Assembly (NCBI GenBank): GCA_016868035.1
Contig: VGID01000022.1
Location: 1 to 56,991, forward strand
DNA length: 56,991 nt
Source of the DNA: Betaproteobacteria bacterium
GTDB lineage: Bacteria > Pseudomonadota > Gammaproteobacteria > Burkholderiales > SG8-41
Direction of reading: 5' to 3'
The notes beneath the pieces are model-generated. The model was not told the origin of the DNA, ran no database searches, and saw only the letters and a list, made by a program, of their open reading frames with translations. Positions 7,773-15,215 of the stretch are shown in pieces; the stretch's first letter is position 1; each line of letters opens with the position of its first letter. The position numbers and the translations under genes are program-made.

Positions 7773-8579
7773 ATGAGCGATTTTCTGGTCGAGCCGCAGG
7801 AGCTGCTGGACGAAGCAGCGCGCAAGGACGTGCTCTTCCTCGATGGGCGGCGCAGCGCGCCGTACGAAGCAGGACACATACCGGGCGCGGTCAAGTTCAC
7901 GACCTACTATGAGCTTGCGCTCGATACCCGGCGGGCAGGGCTCGCCGCGTTCGCGCAAGACATGGCGCAGCGGTACGGGGCGGTGGGCGTGTCGCGCGAG
8001 CGCCCCATCATCGTGTACGAGGAACACACGGGCATGTTCGCGGCGCGCGACCTGTGGATGCTGCAGTGGCTCGGCTGCCGCGACGTGCGGATGCTGCACG
8101 GGGGCTACGCGGAGTGGAAGGCGGCGGGCGGCGAGTCGGAGACCGAGCTCGTGCAGCCGGTCGCGGCGCGGTTCGATCCCGAAATGCGCGACGAGCTCGT
8201 CATTGGTTCCGCAGAGCTCGAGAAGCGCCTGCGCACGCCCGGGCTCACGGTGCTCGACGTGCGCGAGGCGGCGGAATACGAGGGGCGCGACAACACGCCG
8301 TGCTGCGCGCGGCGCGGGCACGTGCCGGGCGCGGTGTGGGTCGAGTGGACGGAGTTGCTGGAGGCGGGGCAGTACAAGTCACCGGAAGAGATCCGCAAGC
8401 TCGCCGCGGAGAAGGGCGTGGACGTGAAGAGCGAGATCGCGCCGTATTGCCATCGCGGCGCGCGCTCGGCGGCCGCGTACTACGCGCTCAAGCATGCGGG
8501 ATTCGCGAAACTGCGCAACTTCCTCGGGTCGTGGCACGAGTGGTCGGCACGGGGGGATTTGCCGCTCGAGAAGCCGTGA
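7773..8579 (+). CDS. Two-domain rhodanese sulfurtransferase
   Basis: A thiosulfate/3-mercaptopyruvate sulfurtransferase-type protein of 268 residues. The N-terminal rhodanese domain is catalytically silent (DGRRSAPYEAGHIPGAV). The C-terminal domain carries the active-site loop CHRGARS with Cys226 (LDVREAAEYEG and RRGHVPGAVWVEW precede it). No signal peptide is visible, so it is probably cytosolic. The active loop is unlike the CGSGVTA loop of mercaptopyruvate enzymes, so thiosulfate or another donor is more likely. It lies directly after the dehalogenase-like gene. Confidence 0.87.
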   Translation: MSDFLVEPQELLDEAARKDVLFLDGRRSAPYEAGHIPGAVKFTTYYELALDTRRAGLAAFAQDMAQRYGAVGVSRERPIIVYEEHTGMFAARDLWMLQWLGCRDVRMLHGGYAEWKAAGGESETELVQPVAARFDPEMRDELVIGSAELEKRLRTPGLTVLDVREAAEYEGRDNTPCCARRGHVPGAVWVEWTELLEAGQYKSPEEIRKLAAEKGVDVKSEIAPYCHRGARSAAAYYALKHAGFAKLRNFLGSWHEWSARGDLPLEKP

Positions 8580-8598
8580 CCGGAGGCCTTTCGGCCGT

Positions 8599-8640
8599 CA
8601 CTCGTTTCTCGTCGCTCGTCGCTCGTTGCTCGTGACGCGG
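8599..8640. repeat. Heptamer array, unit GCTCGTC/TCTCGTT
   Basis: ACTCGTT, TCTCGTC, GCTCGTC, GCTCGTT, GCTCGTG follow one another without gaps just after the rhodanese stop codon and lead into repeat copy B. Confidence 0.75.
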
Positions 8641-8645
8641 GACCT

Positions 8646-8781
8646 GAACGAAACCGCGGATGAACGCAGATAAGAACCGGTAATGGGTAATGGGAATTGG
8701 GTAATGCGAGTAACGGGCTTTCGCCCATTACTCATCACCCGAAAAATCGGCGTGTATCGGCGTTCATCGGCGGTTGCGTTC
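8646..8781 (-). repeat. Long palindromic intergenic repeat, copy B
   Basis: Reverse-complemented, this copy reads almost as copy A: GAACGCAACCGC, the GATACACGCCGATTTTTCGG segment, GGGCGAAAGCCC (here GGGCTTTCGCCC at 8715-8726), then CATTACCGGTT and GCGTTCATCCGCGGTTTCGTTC. It is inverted relative to copy A, and the pair encloses the four genes at 5270-8579. Confidence 0.88.
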
Positions 8782-8952
8782 AAGCCACTACTCACCCGTC
8801 ACGCCTATGACATAGCGTCTCCGGCCCGCGGGTAGGGCGGGTGGAATAACATACGGCCTCCGGAAGCGGGAATTCGCCCGCACGCCGGGAACGCGCGGTA
8901 TGATCTCCACGCCTGGCAGGTCGAGACGCATTGTCAACAACATGGGGGAGCC

Positions 8953-10014
8953 ATGGCAATCAAAGCGATCATCGTCAGCGAGACCGCGCCGTTGGCGCTC
9001 CGTGTAGTCGGGCCGGCGCGCCGGGCGCGCGCCTGGAAGCGGACTTGGTTGGTCGTGCTGCAGATGTTCGCCGCAGCATTCCTGGTCGCGGCTTTGGCGT
9101 CCCCGGGCTGGGCGCAGCCCTATCCGAACCGGCCGATACGGCTGATCCTGCCGTTCCCACCGGGCGGCTCCACCGACATCCTGGGGCGCATCGTCGCGCA
9201 AACCCTCGGCGAAAGGCTCGGGCAGACCCTCGTCGCCGACAACCGTCCCGGCCTTGGCGGCTACCTCGGGCTCGAGCTTGCGTCGAGAGCGGCGCCCGAC
9301 GGGCACACGATCGTCATCGGCTCGCTCATCTATGCGAGCGGCCCATCGACCTACCGGACCATGAAGTTCAACCCGCAAAAGGACCTCGCGCCGATCTCGC
9401 AGATCTCGGAGGCGCCGAATTTCGTGGTGGTCAATCTCGCCGTTGCGGCGAAGACGCTGAAGGACCTCGTGGATCACGTCCGGGCGAACCCGCGGAAACT
9501 GCATTATGCGACGAGCGGCACGGGTTCCACGCTGCACCTCTCGGCGGCCATGCTGAGCAGCGTCACGAAAATGGACATGGTGCATGTGCCGTACAAGGGC
9601 GGCGGCGGCCCGGCGATGACCGCGGTACTGGGCGGCGAAGTCCAGGTGATCGTGCTGGGACCCGCGTCGGTGCCGCACTTCCAGACCGGCAAGGCGAGGG
9701 CGCTCGCCGTGCTGGGCGAGAAGCGCGCGCCGGTGGCGCCCGAGGTGCCGACCGCGAGGGAGCAGGGTTTCGACGTGGTGGTGACCGGCTGGCACGGACT
9801 GCTTGCGCCTGCCGGGACCCCGCGCGCGTTCGTCGAGCGCCTCAACAAGGAATGGGTGCAGGTCGCAAACGGCCCGGACATCCGCGAGAGGCTGCAAAAG
9901 CTCGGATTCGATCCGCGCCCGGGGACTCCCGAGCAGTTCACCGCGTTCCTCAAGGCGGAGACCGAACGCTGGACGCGGCTCATCAAGGAAGCCAACATCC
10001 CGGCTGCCGACTGA
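8953..10014 (+). CDS. Bug/TctC-type solute-binding protein
   Basis: Periplasmic binding protein of the tripartite tricarboxylate transporter type, 353 residues. GGGGGAGCC before ATG 8953 supports this start, which gives an unusually long positively charged N-region (RARAWKRTW) before the hydrophobic core and cleavage near GWAQ (about residue 54). The pocket loop LPFPPGGSTDILGR and the second loop ADNRPGLGGYLG are canonical. The ligand is unknown. The two-domain VOC gene begins 11 bases after the stop codon, so its substrate may be the ligand or a derivative. Confidence 0.92.
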   Translation: MAIKAIIVSETAPLALRVVGPARRARAWKRTWLVVLQMFAAAFLVAALASPGWAQPYPNRPIRLILPFPPGGSTDILGRIVAQTLGERLGQTLVADNRPGLGGYLGLELASRAAPDGHTIVIGSLIYASGPSTYRTMKFNPQKDLAPISQISEAPNFVVVNLAVAAKTLKDLVDHVRANPRKLHYATSGTGSTLHLSAAMLSSVTKMDMVHVPYKGGGGPAMTAVLGGEVQVIVLGPASVPHFQTGKARALAVLGEKRAPVAPEVPTAREQGFDVVVTGWHGLLAPAGTPRAFVERLNKEWVQVANGPDIRERLQKLGFDPRPGTPEQFTAFLKAETERWTRLIKEANIPAAD

Positions 10015-10025
10015 CGGAGCGCGCC

Positions 10026-10928
10026 ATGAGGCTGCGCGGCGTTGAACTGATCGTACCGCAGGCGCATGAAGCGGCCGAGTTCCTCGAGACGCTCTGGGGA
10101 CTGATCCCGGCCGGCGCGCGCGGAAAGACGCAATTTTTCCGCGGCACCGGCGCTCATCCCTACATCCTGGCGGTTCGGGCGGGCGACGCACCGGCCGTGC
10201 ATGCGATCGAGTTCTCGGGCCTGCCCGTGGAAATCGAGGAGCTGCACGCGCGGGTGCGCCGGTCGAATGCGCCGGTCAGGACTTTCGCGGAGCTCGACGC
10301 GCCGGGTGGCGGCGCGGGCCTAGTCGTGCAGGGCCCGGAGGCGCAGACGTATCGCTTCGTCGCCGAGCCGGCACCCCCGCCGGCGCTGCCCGCCGAGCGC
10401 GACAAGCCGGTCCAGGTCACGCACGCCGTCGTGAACGCGGCTGACGTGCCGTCGAGCGAGCGCTTCGCGGCCGAAGTGCTCGGCTTCAAGGTGTCGGATC
10501 GCACGCGTGCGATGACCTTCTTGCGCTGCAACCGCGCGCATCACGCGATCGCCTACGCGCACTCGGACGTGTCCTCGCTCAACCACATCGCGTTCGAGAT
10601 GAACGACCTCGATGCCGTCATGCGCGGGATCGGCCGCATGCGGGATGCGGGCTACGAAGCCGTGTGGGGCCCGGGGCGCCACGGGCCCGGCAACAACGTT
10701 TTCGGCTACTTCATCGCGCCGTTCGGCGGCGTCATCGAGTACACCGCGGAAGTAGAGGAGGTGCCGGACGACTACAGGGTCGGTGGGCCGGATGACTGGA
10801 AATGGCCGCCCGGACGCACCGATCGGTGGGGCGTTTCGCGCAAGGACACCGCCCGGATCTCCGCCGCCGAGCGCACCTTCCGGTTTCCCCCGGGCGCGAT
10901 GGAGATCAATGGGGTCAGACTCGATTGA
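10026..10928 (+). CDS. Two-domain extradiol-dioxygenase-like VOC protein
   Basis: A 300-residue protein with a divergent N-terminal VOC module and a C-terminal module resembling type I extradiol ring-cleavage dioxygenases. His133 (VTHAVVN), His187 (LNHIAFEM) and Glu238 (GVIEYTAE) have the spacing of the Fe(II) ligands in BphC-type enzymes; His172/173 could be the acid-base residue. Ring cleavage is inferred; a non-aromatic substrate is possible. The gene is probably translated with the preceding Bug. Its last residues, EINGVRLD, and its stop codon lie within a 30-bp sequence that is repeated in tandem, so the C-terminus looks overwritten by a repeat. Confidence 0.75.
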   Translation: MRLRGVELIVPQAHEAAEFLETLWGLIPAGARGKTQFFRGTGAHPYILAVRAGDAPAVHAIEFSGLPVEIEELHARVRRSNAPVRTFAELDAPGGGAGLVVQGPEAQTYRFVAEPAPPPALPAERDKPVQVTHAVVNAADVPSSERFAAEVLGFKVSDRTRAMTFLRCNRAHHAIAYAHSDVSSLNHIAFEMNDLDAVMRGIGRMRDAGYEAVWGPGRHGPGNNVFGYFIAPFGGVIEYTAEVEEVPDDYRVGGPDDWKWPPGRTDRWGVSRKDTARISAAERTFRFPPGAMEINGVRLD

Positions 10929-10960
10929 TCGGAGATCAATGGGGTCAGACTCGATTGATC
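10901..10960. repeat. Perfect 30-bp tandem duplication
   Basis: Positions 10901-10930 and 10931-10960 are identical. Each unit contains GATCAATGGGGTCAG and ends ATTGATC, giving GATCAAT...ATTGATC dyads. The GGGGTCAG core also begins the terminal repeats of the transposase element at 40641-41825. The first copy provides the stop codon of the VOC gene. Confidence 0.93.
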
Positions 10961-10988
10961 GTGATCGTCTGCCGCGGTGAAGGATCGA

Positions 10989-11031
10989 AGTAACGAGTAA
11001 CCAGTAACGAGAAACGAGTGACGAGAAACGG
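10989..11031. repeat. Heptamer array, unit GTAACGA
   Basis: GTAACGA, GTAACCA, GTAACGA, GAAACGA, GTGACGA, GAAACGG run in phase. The reverse complement of the same unit recurs on the other side of the SMP-30 gene (11977-12021). Confidence 0.85.
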
Positions 11032-11048
11032 CCGGCCAGTCACGCCTT

Positions 11049-11975
11049 TCAGCTAAGGCCGTAGAGCTTCTTCCCCGCCACCGGCAGCTTCGCCATCAGC
11101 ACGTCCCCCGACAGCGACTCGGTGATGTAGAGCGTCTTGCGGTCGGCGCCGCCGAAGGCGATGTTCGCCATGTGGTGGTGGTTCGGCCCGTCCGAGTACA
11201 CGAGGTGCGTGGGCAGCATGTTCGCGTCGAAGCGCCACACGCCGACGCCGAGCTGGCACACGAGCAGCCCGTTCTCCTCGTCCATCTCGATGCCGTCGGG
11301 GCCGGCCACGCCGCCGGAGAGCTGGATCGCAACCCCGGTCTTCGAGATCGAGCCGTCGGCCATCAGCGGCAGCCGCCACACCTGCTGCGAGCGGGTGACG
11401 CCCACGTAGCAGTGCTTCTCCGTGGTGGAGAGCGTGATCCCGTTGGGGCTCGGCACGTTGGAGCACAGCCGGTCGAGGCCGCCGTCCGCGCGCAGGCGGA
11501 AAACCCGCCCGGTCGGATCGGCGATGCCGGTCTGGCCCTGGTCGGTGAAGTAGAGATCCCCGTTCGACGCGAAGTGCAGATCGTTGCAGCCCTTGAAGCC
11601 CTCGCTGTACGCGGTCTCGAGCACGGGCTCGATCTTCGCGGTCTTGGGATCGAGCGTGAGGATGCCCTTCTTGTAGTCGGCGATGAAGATGCGCCCGTCC
11701 TTGTGGAACTTGAGCCCGTTCGGCCAGCCGTCGTACTGCACCACGAGCTTCCATTCCTGCTTCGGCGAGATGCGGAAGATGCGCCCGAAAGGCGTGTCCA
11801 CGATGTAGAGGTTGCCCTCGCGGTCGAAGGAAGGCCCCTCGAGAAAGCAGATCACCTCCGCTCCCTGGCGGTTCGGGTCCGACCACGCGGTGCGGCTCTT
11901 GTTGCGGAACTTGGGCGGCAGCGACGTGAACAGCTCGGCTTTGATCAGTTCGAGTTGCTTGAAGGGGTTGAACAT
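11049..11975 (-). CDS. SMP-30/gluconolactonase-family hydrolase
   Basis: A six-bladed propeller lactonase of 308 residues. Candidate metal ligands are Glu46 (FLEGPSF), Asn131 (GCNDLHF), Asn178 (PSPNGIT) and Asp227 (GPDGIEMD), as in SMP-30 and gluconolactonases. It would open a sugar-acid or similar lactone. No signal peptide is seen. It is the last gene of the leftward cluster that includes three Bug proteins, a PdxA-like dehydrogenase and an MmgE/PrpD protein, but the 145-bp gap to the nearest Bug gene is filled with repeats. Confidence 0.88.
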   Translation of the reverse strand: MFNPFKQLELIKAELFTSLPPKFRNKSRTAWSDPNRQGAEVICFLEGPSFDREGNLYIVDTPFGRIFRISPKQEWKLVVQYDGWPNGLKFHKDGRIFIADYKKGILTLDPKTAKIEPVLETAYSEGFKGCNDLHFASNGDLYFTDQGQTGIADPTGRVFRLRADGGLDRLCSNVPSPNGITLSTTEKHCYVGVTRSQQVWRLPLMADGSISKTGVAIQLSGGVAGPDGIEMDEENGLLVCQLGVGVWRFDANMLPTHLVYSDGPNHHHMANIAFGGADRKTLYITESLSGDVLMAKLPVAGKKLYGLS

Positions 11976-11976
11976 T

Positions 11977-12021
11977 TCGTTTCTCGTGGCTCGTTACTCG
12001 TTTCTCGTGACTGGTGACTCG
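11977..12021. repeat. Heptamer array, inverted unit CTCGTTA
   Basis: CTCGTGG, CTCGTTA, CTCGTTT, CTCGTGA, CTGGTGA, CTCGG lie just upstream of the SMP-30 start. This is the reverse complement of the array at 10989-11031, so the gene is bracketed by inverted repeats. Confidence 0.82.
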
Positions 12022-12038
12022 GTACGGGGCGCCGGCCC

Positions 12039-12116
12039 GTTCAAGGTTCAACGTTCAAGGTTCGAGGTTTCCGGCGAAGGTTCGTGACTTTGAACAATGA
12101 ACTTTGAACTTGGAAC
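12039..12116. repeat. GTTCAAG heptamer palindrome
   Basis: GTTCAAGGTTCAACGTTCAA (from 12039, period 7) is answered by GAACAATGAACTTTGAACTT (from 12092), the near reverse complement, forming a stem of about 25 bp over a ~28-base loop. It ends at the stop codon of the Bug gene at 12121. Confidence 0.82.
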
Positions 12117-12120
12117 CGGC

Positions 12121-13092
12121 TTATTGCGGTTCGACGCCAGCGACTTTCACGAGCCGGGTGAGCTTTTCCATGTCGGCGCGGATCGTCGCGGCCACCTGCT
12201 CGGGGGTGTTGCCGATCGGCTCGCTCGCCCCCTCGCGCTCCAGCCGCTGCCTGAACTCCGGCGTGTGGATGACTTTCACGATCGCGCCGTGGAGCCGCCC
12301 GATCACGTCGGGCGGAGTTTTCGCGGGCGCCCAGATCGCGTACATGATCGTCGCTTCATAGGCCTTCAGCTCCGGCGTCTCCTTGACCATCGGCACATCC
12401 GGCAATTGGGGCGAGCGGGCGGGGCCCGTCAGAGCCAGCGCGCGCAGCTTCCCCGCCTTGATGTGCGGCAGCGAGGGCGCAATGCTGCTGAAGTAGATCG
12501 GAACGTGCCCCGCGAGCGTGTCCACCAGCGCCGGGCCGCCGCCCTTGTACGGAACGTGGGTGAGATCGATCTTGCCCATGCCCTTGAGCAACTCGCCCGC
12601 GAGGTGCGACATGCTGCCCACGCCGAAGGAGGCGTAGTTGATCTGGCCGGGTTTCGCGCGCGCCAGCGCGATCAGCTCGCGCAGCGTTTTCGGCGGAAAC
12701 GAAGGATGCGCGACGATCACGAGCGGCACCCACGCGATCTGGGTAATCGGCGCGAAATCGTTGATGGTGTCGTAGTTGAGTTTCTTGTACACGGCCGGAT
12801 TGGTCACGTGGGACGTGATGCTGTGGAACATGATCGTGTAGCCGTCGGGAGCCGAGCGCGCCACGACTTCCGCGCCGATGATGCCGTTGGAGCCGCCGCG
12901 GTTGTCCACGATCACCTGCTGGCCCAGCGTGCGCGTGAGCGGGTCGGCGAGCGCGCGCCCGAGGATGTCGTTGGTGCCGCCCGGCGGCCACGGCACGACC
13001 ATGCGCACGGGCTTTGCGGGATACGATTGCGCCGCCGCGCCGAACGCGGCAGCACACAGCAACAAACAGGTAAGATGCCTGATCGCTATCAT
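12121..13092 (-). CDS. Bug/TctC-type solute-binding protein
   Basis: Third in transcription order of three adjacent Bug genes, 323 residues from ATG 13092, which has GGAGGA seven bases upstream (another ATG at 13104 overlaps that site). Signal peptide to AAFGAAAQ-SYP. The pocket loop is VPWPPGGTNDILGR, with Asn before the conserved Asp where its neighbours have Thr. The second loop is VDNRGGSNGIIG, with Gly in place of the usual Pro of NRPG. These differences suggest a ligand distinct from that of the two upstream paralogues. Confidence 0.92.
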   Translation of the reverse strand: MIAIRHLTCLLLCAAAFGAAAQSYPAKPVRMVVPWPPGGTNDILGRALADPLTRTLGQQVIVDNRGGSNGIIGAEVVARSAPDGYTIMFHSITSHVTNPAVYKKLNYDTINDFAPITQIAWVPLVIVAHPSFPPKTLRELIALARAKPGQINYASFGVGSMSHLAGELLKGMGKIDLTHVPYKGGGPALVDTLAGHVPIYFSSIAPSLPHIKAGKLRALALTGPARSPQLPDVPMVKETPELKAYEATIMYAIWAPAKTPPDVIGRLHGAIVKVIHTPEFRQRLEREGASEPIGNTPEQVAATIRADMEKLTRLVKVAGVEPQ

Positions 13093-13130
13093 GCGTTCCT
13101 CCATCGGTCATGTACTGGAGCGCCGCCCGG

Positions 13131-14120
13131 CTACTCGGCCTTGACGCCTGCCTCGCGCACCACCTTCGTCCACTTCGCGGTCTCCGCGCGAATGTGTGCG
13201 GCGAACTCCCCGGGCGAGCTCGAGGCCGCATCAATGCCGTTGTCGAGCAGCGCCTTGCGAACATCCGGCATCGCAAGCACCGCGACCGTCGCCTTGTTCA
13301 GCCGCTCGATGATCGCCTGCGGCGTGTTGGCGGGCGTCACCATGCCGTACCAGTTGGTCGCCTCGTACCCCTTCAGTCCGGTCTCCGCGACCGTCGGTAC
13401 GTCCGCCAGCGCCTCGGCGCGCTTGTTGCCCGTGACGGCGAGGGCGCGCGCCTTGCCGGCCTTCACCTGCGGCACCGCGGTGGAAATCACCGCGACGAAG
13501 ATCTCGATGTGGCCCGCGATCAGATCGACCATCGCCGGGCCGCCGCCCTTGTACGGCACGTGAACGACGTCCACTTTGGCCATGTTCTTGAACAGCTCTC
13601 CCGCGAGATGTCCCGGGCTGCCGATTCCCGACGAGGCGAAGTTCAGCTTGCCCGGCCGGCTGCGCGCGAGCGCGATCAGCTCCTTCAGCGAGCGCGTGGG
13701 CAGCGTGGGGTGCACGATGAAGATGTTCTGCAGCGCCACGGCCTGCGAGATCGGCGCGAAGTCCTTGAGCGGATCGTAGGGCACCTTGCCGATGGCCGGA
13801 CTGATCACGAGCGAGCCGATCGTCGCGAGATGCAGCGTATGGCCGTCCGGCGTCGCCTTCGCCGCAAGGTCCGACCCGATGACGCCGTTGGCGCCCGGGC
13901 GGTTGTCCACGATGAACTGCTGCTTGAAGATCTCCGTGTACTTGGGCGCCATCAGGCGCGAGACGAGGTCGGTCGCGCCCCCGGGCGGAAAGCCGATGAC
14001 GATGCGCACCGGCTTCGCGGGGTATTCCTGCGCTGCGGCCGGCAGCGCGCCGGTTGCGGTCCATGCGGCGAGAAAGACGAAAGCGGCGCCGCGCCGCCTG
14101 GTGCTGCCGGTTCCAGACAT
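13131..14120 (-). CDS. Bug/TctC-type solute-binding protein
   Basis: Middle of the three-Bug tandem, 329 residues. The signal peptide ends near LPAAAQ-EYP and a CTGGAG ribosome site precedes the ATG. Its loops are IGFPPGGATDLVSR and VDNRPGANGVIG. The segment PDGHTLHLATIG replaces the usual PDGYTLL. The gap to the downstream Bug gene is only 38 bp, consistent with one transcript. Confidence 0.93.
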   Translation of the reverse strand: MSGTGSTRRRGAAFVFLAAWTATGALPAAAQEYPAKPVRIVIGFPPGGATDLVSRLMAPKYTEIFKQQFIVDNRPGANGVIGSDLAAKATPDGHTLHLATIGSLVISPAIGKVPYDPLKDFAPISQAVALQNIFIVHPTLPTRSLKELIALARSRPGKLNFASSGIGSPGHLAGELFKNMAKVDVVHVPYKGGGPAMVDLIAGHIEIFVAVISTAVPQVKAGKARALAVTGNKRAEALADVPTVAETGLKGYEATNWYGMVTPANTPQAIIERLNKATVAVLAMPDVRKALLDNGIDAASSSPGEFAAHIRAETAKWTKVVREAGVKAE

Positions 14121-14162
14121 CTCGATCTCCAGCCGGTGTAGGGAAACTGCCGCGCGGGCCGT

Positions 14163-15173
14163 TCAGTTCACTTTCGCGCCCGAGGCCTTCACGACCTTGG
14201 CCCACTTCGCCATCTCCGCCTTGATGTAGTCGGCGAACTCTTCCGGCGTGCTCGGCGCGGGCTCGAGCCCCTGGGCAAGCAGGAATTCCTTCACGTCGGG
14301 CAGCCGCAGCGCCGCCACGAACTCGCGGTTCAGCCGGTCGATGATCGGGCGCGGCGTCTTGGCGGGGGCGAGCAGGCCGTACCAGTTGTTCGCCTCGAAG
14401 CCCTTGATCCCGGCCTCCGAGAGGGTCGGGACGTCGGGCAGCGAGACCGCGCGCTTGAGCGTGGTGACGGCGAGCGGGCGGATCTTGCCGGCCTTGATCT
14501 GGGGGTTCGCGGTCGCCGCCGTGGCAAAGATCATGTGCACGTGGCCCGCGATGAGGTCCACCATCGCCGGTGCGCCGCCCTTGTACGGCACGTGGACGAG
14601 CTTGGTGTCCGCAATCAGGTTGAAGAGCTCGCCGGCGAGGTGACCCGCGCCGCCCACCCCGGAGGAGCCGTAGTTGAGGTCGCCCGGCCGCTTCTTCGCG
14701 AGCGCGATGAGCTCCTTCACGGTCTTCGCCGGCACCGAGGGGTGCACGACGAGAACGTTGGTCGAGTCCACGCCGCGCGAGATCGGCGCGAAATCCCTCA
14801 CCGGGTCGAACGGGAGCTTCTCGTAGAGGCTGGGGTTGATCGCGAGCGCCGCGATCGTGCCCATGAGCAGGGTGTATCCGTCGGCGGGCGCCTTGGCGAC
14901 GAGGTCGGTGCCGATATTGCCGGCCGCGCCGGGCCGGTTGTCCACCACGATCTGCTGGCCGAGCGCGGCGGAGAGCTTGGGCGCCAGCGCGCGCGTGGTG
15001 GTGTCGGTGCCGCCGCCGGGCGCGAACCCGACGACGATGCGGATCGGCTTCACGGGGTATTCCGCTGCGATGGCGACGTGCGCGGTACCGCCCGCCAGGG
15101 AAAGCGCGAGCGCGGAAGCCCGGAGTAGCGCACCGGGGTGGTTACGGGCGGCAGGGCGTCGTCCAGCGTTCAT
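14163..15173 (-). CDS. Bug/TctC-type solute-binding protein
   Basis: First of the three-Bug tandem, 336 residues, with GGAGATTTC before the ATG. An Arg-rich N-region precedes a hydrophobic core and cleavage near AIA-AEYP. The ligand loops are VGFAPGGGTDTTTR and VDNRPGAAGNIG, followed by PADGYTLLMGT, where Pro-Ala-Asp replaces Pro-Asp. It is separated by 42 bp from both its downstream Bug neighbour and the PdxA-like gene, so all are probably one operon. Confidence 0.93.
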   Translation of the reverse strand: MNAGRRPAARNHPGALLRASALALSLAGGTAHVAIAAEYPVKPIRIVVGFAPGGGTDTTTRALAPKLSAALGQQIVVDNRPGAAGNIGTDLVAKAPADGYTLLMGTIAALAINPSLYEKLPFDPVRDFAPISRGVDSTNVLVVHPSVPAKTVKELIALAKKRPGDLNYGSSGVGGAGHLAGELFNLIADTKLVHVPYKGGAPAMVDLIAGHVHMIFATAATANPQIKAGKIRPLAVTTLKRAVSLPDVPTLSEAGIKGFEANNWYGLLAPAKTPRPIIDRLNREFVAALRLPDVKEFLLAQGLEPAPSTPEEFADYIKAEMAKWAKVVKASGAKVN

Positions 15174-15215
15174 GGAAATCTCCTCGATGGTGTCGTTTTG
15201 GGAATTATAGGGCAG

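Larger units (their letters stand above)
8580..8952. other. Repeat-filled intergenic region
   Basis: This 373-base gap holds a heptamer array (8599-8640), palindromic repeat copy B (8646-8781) and about 170 bases upstream of the Bug gene. TATGAT at 8899-8904 is a weak -10 candidate. No coding potential was recognised. Confidence 0.7.

Noticed and set aside
5664-8579. Single operon of all four genes between repeat copies A and B
   Set aside because: The dehydrogenase is on the opposite strand, so at most the dehalogenase-like and rhodanese genes share a transcript.
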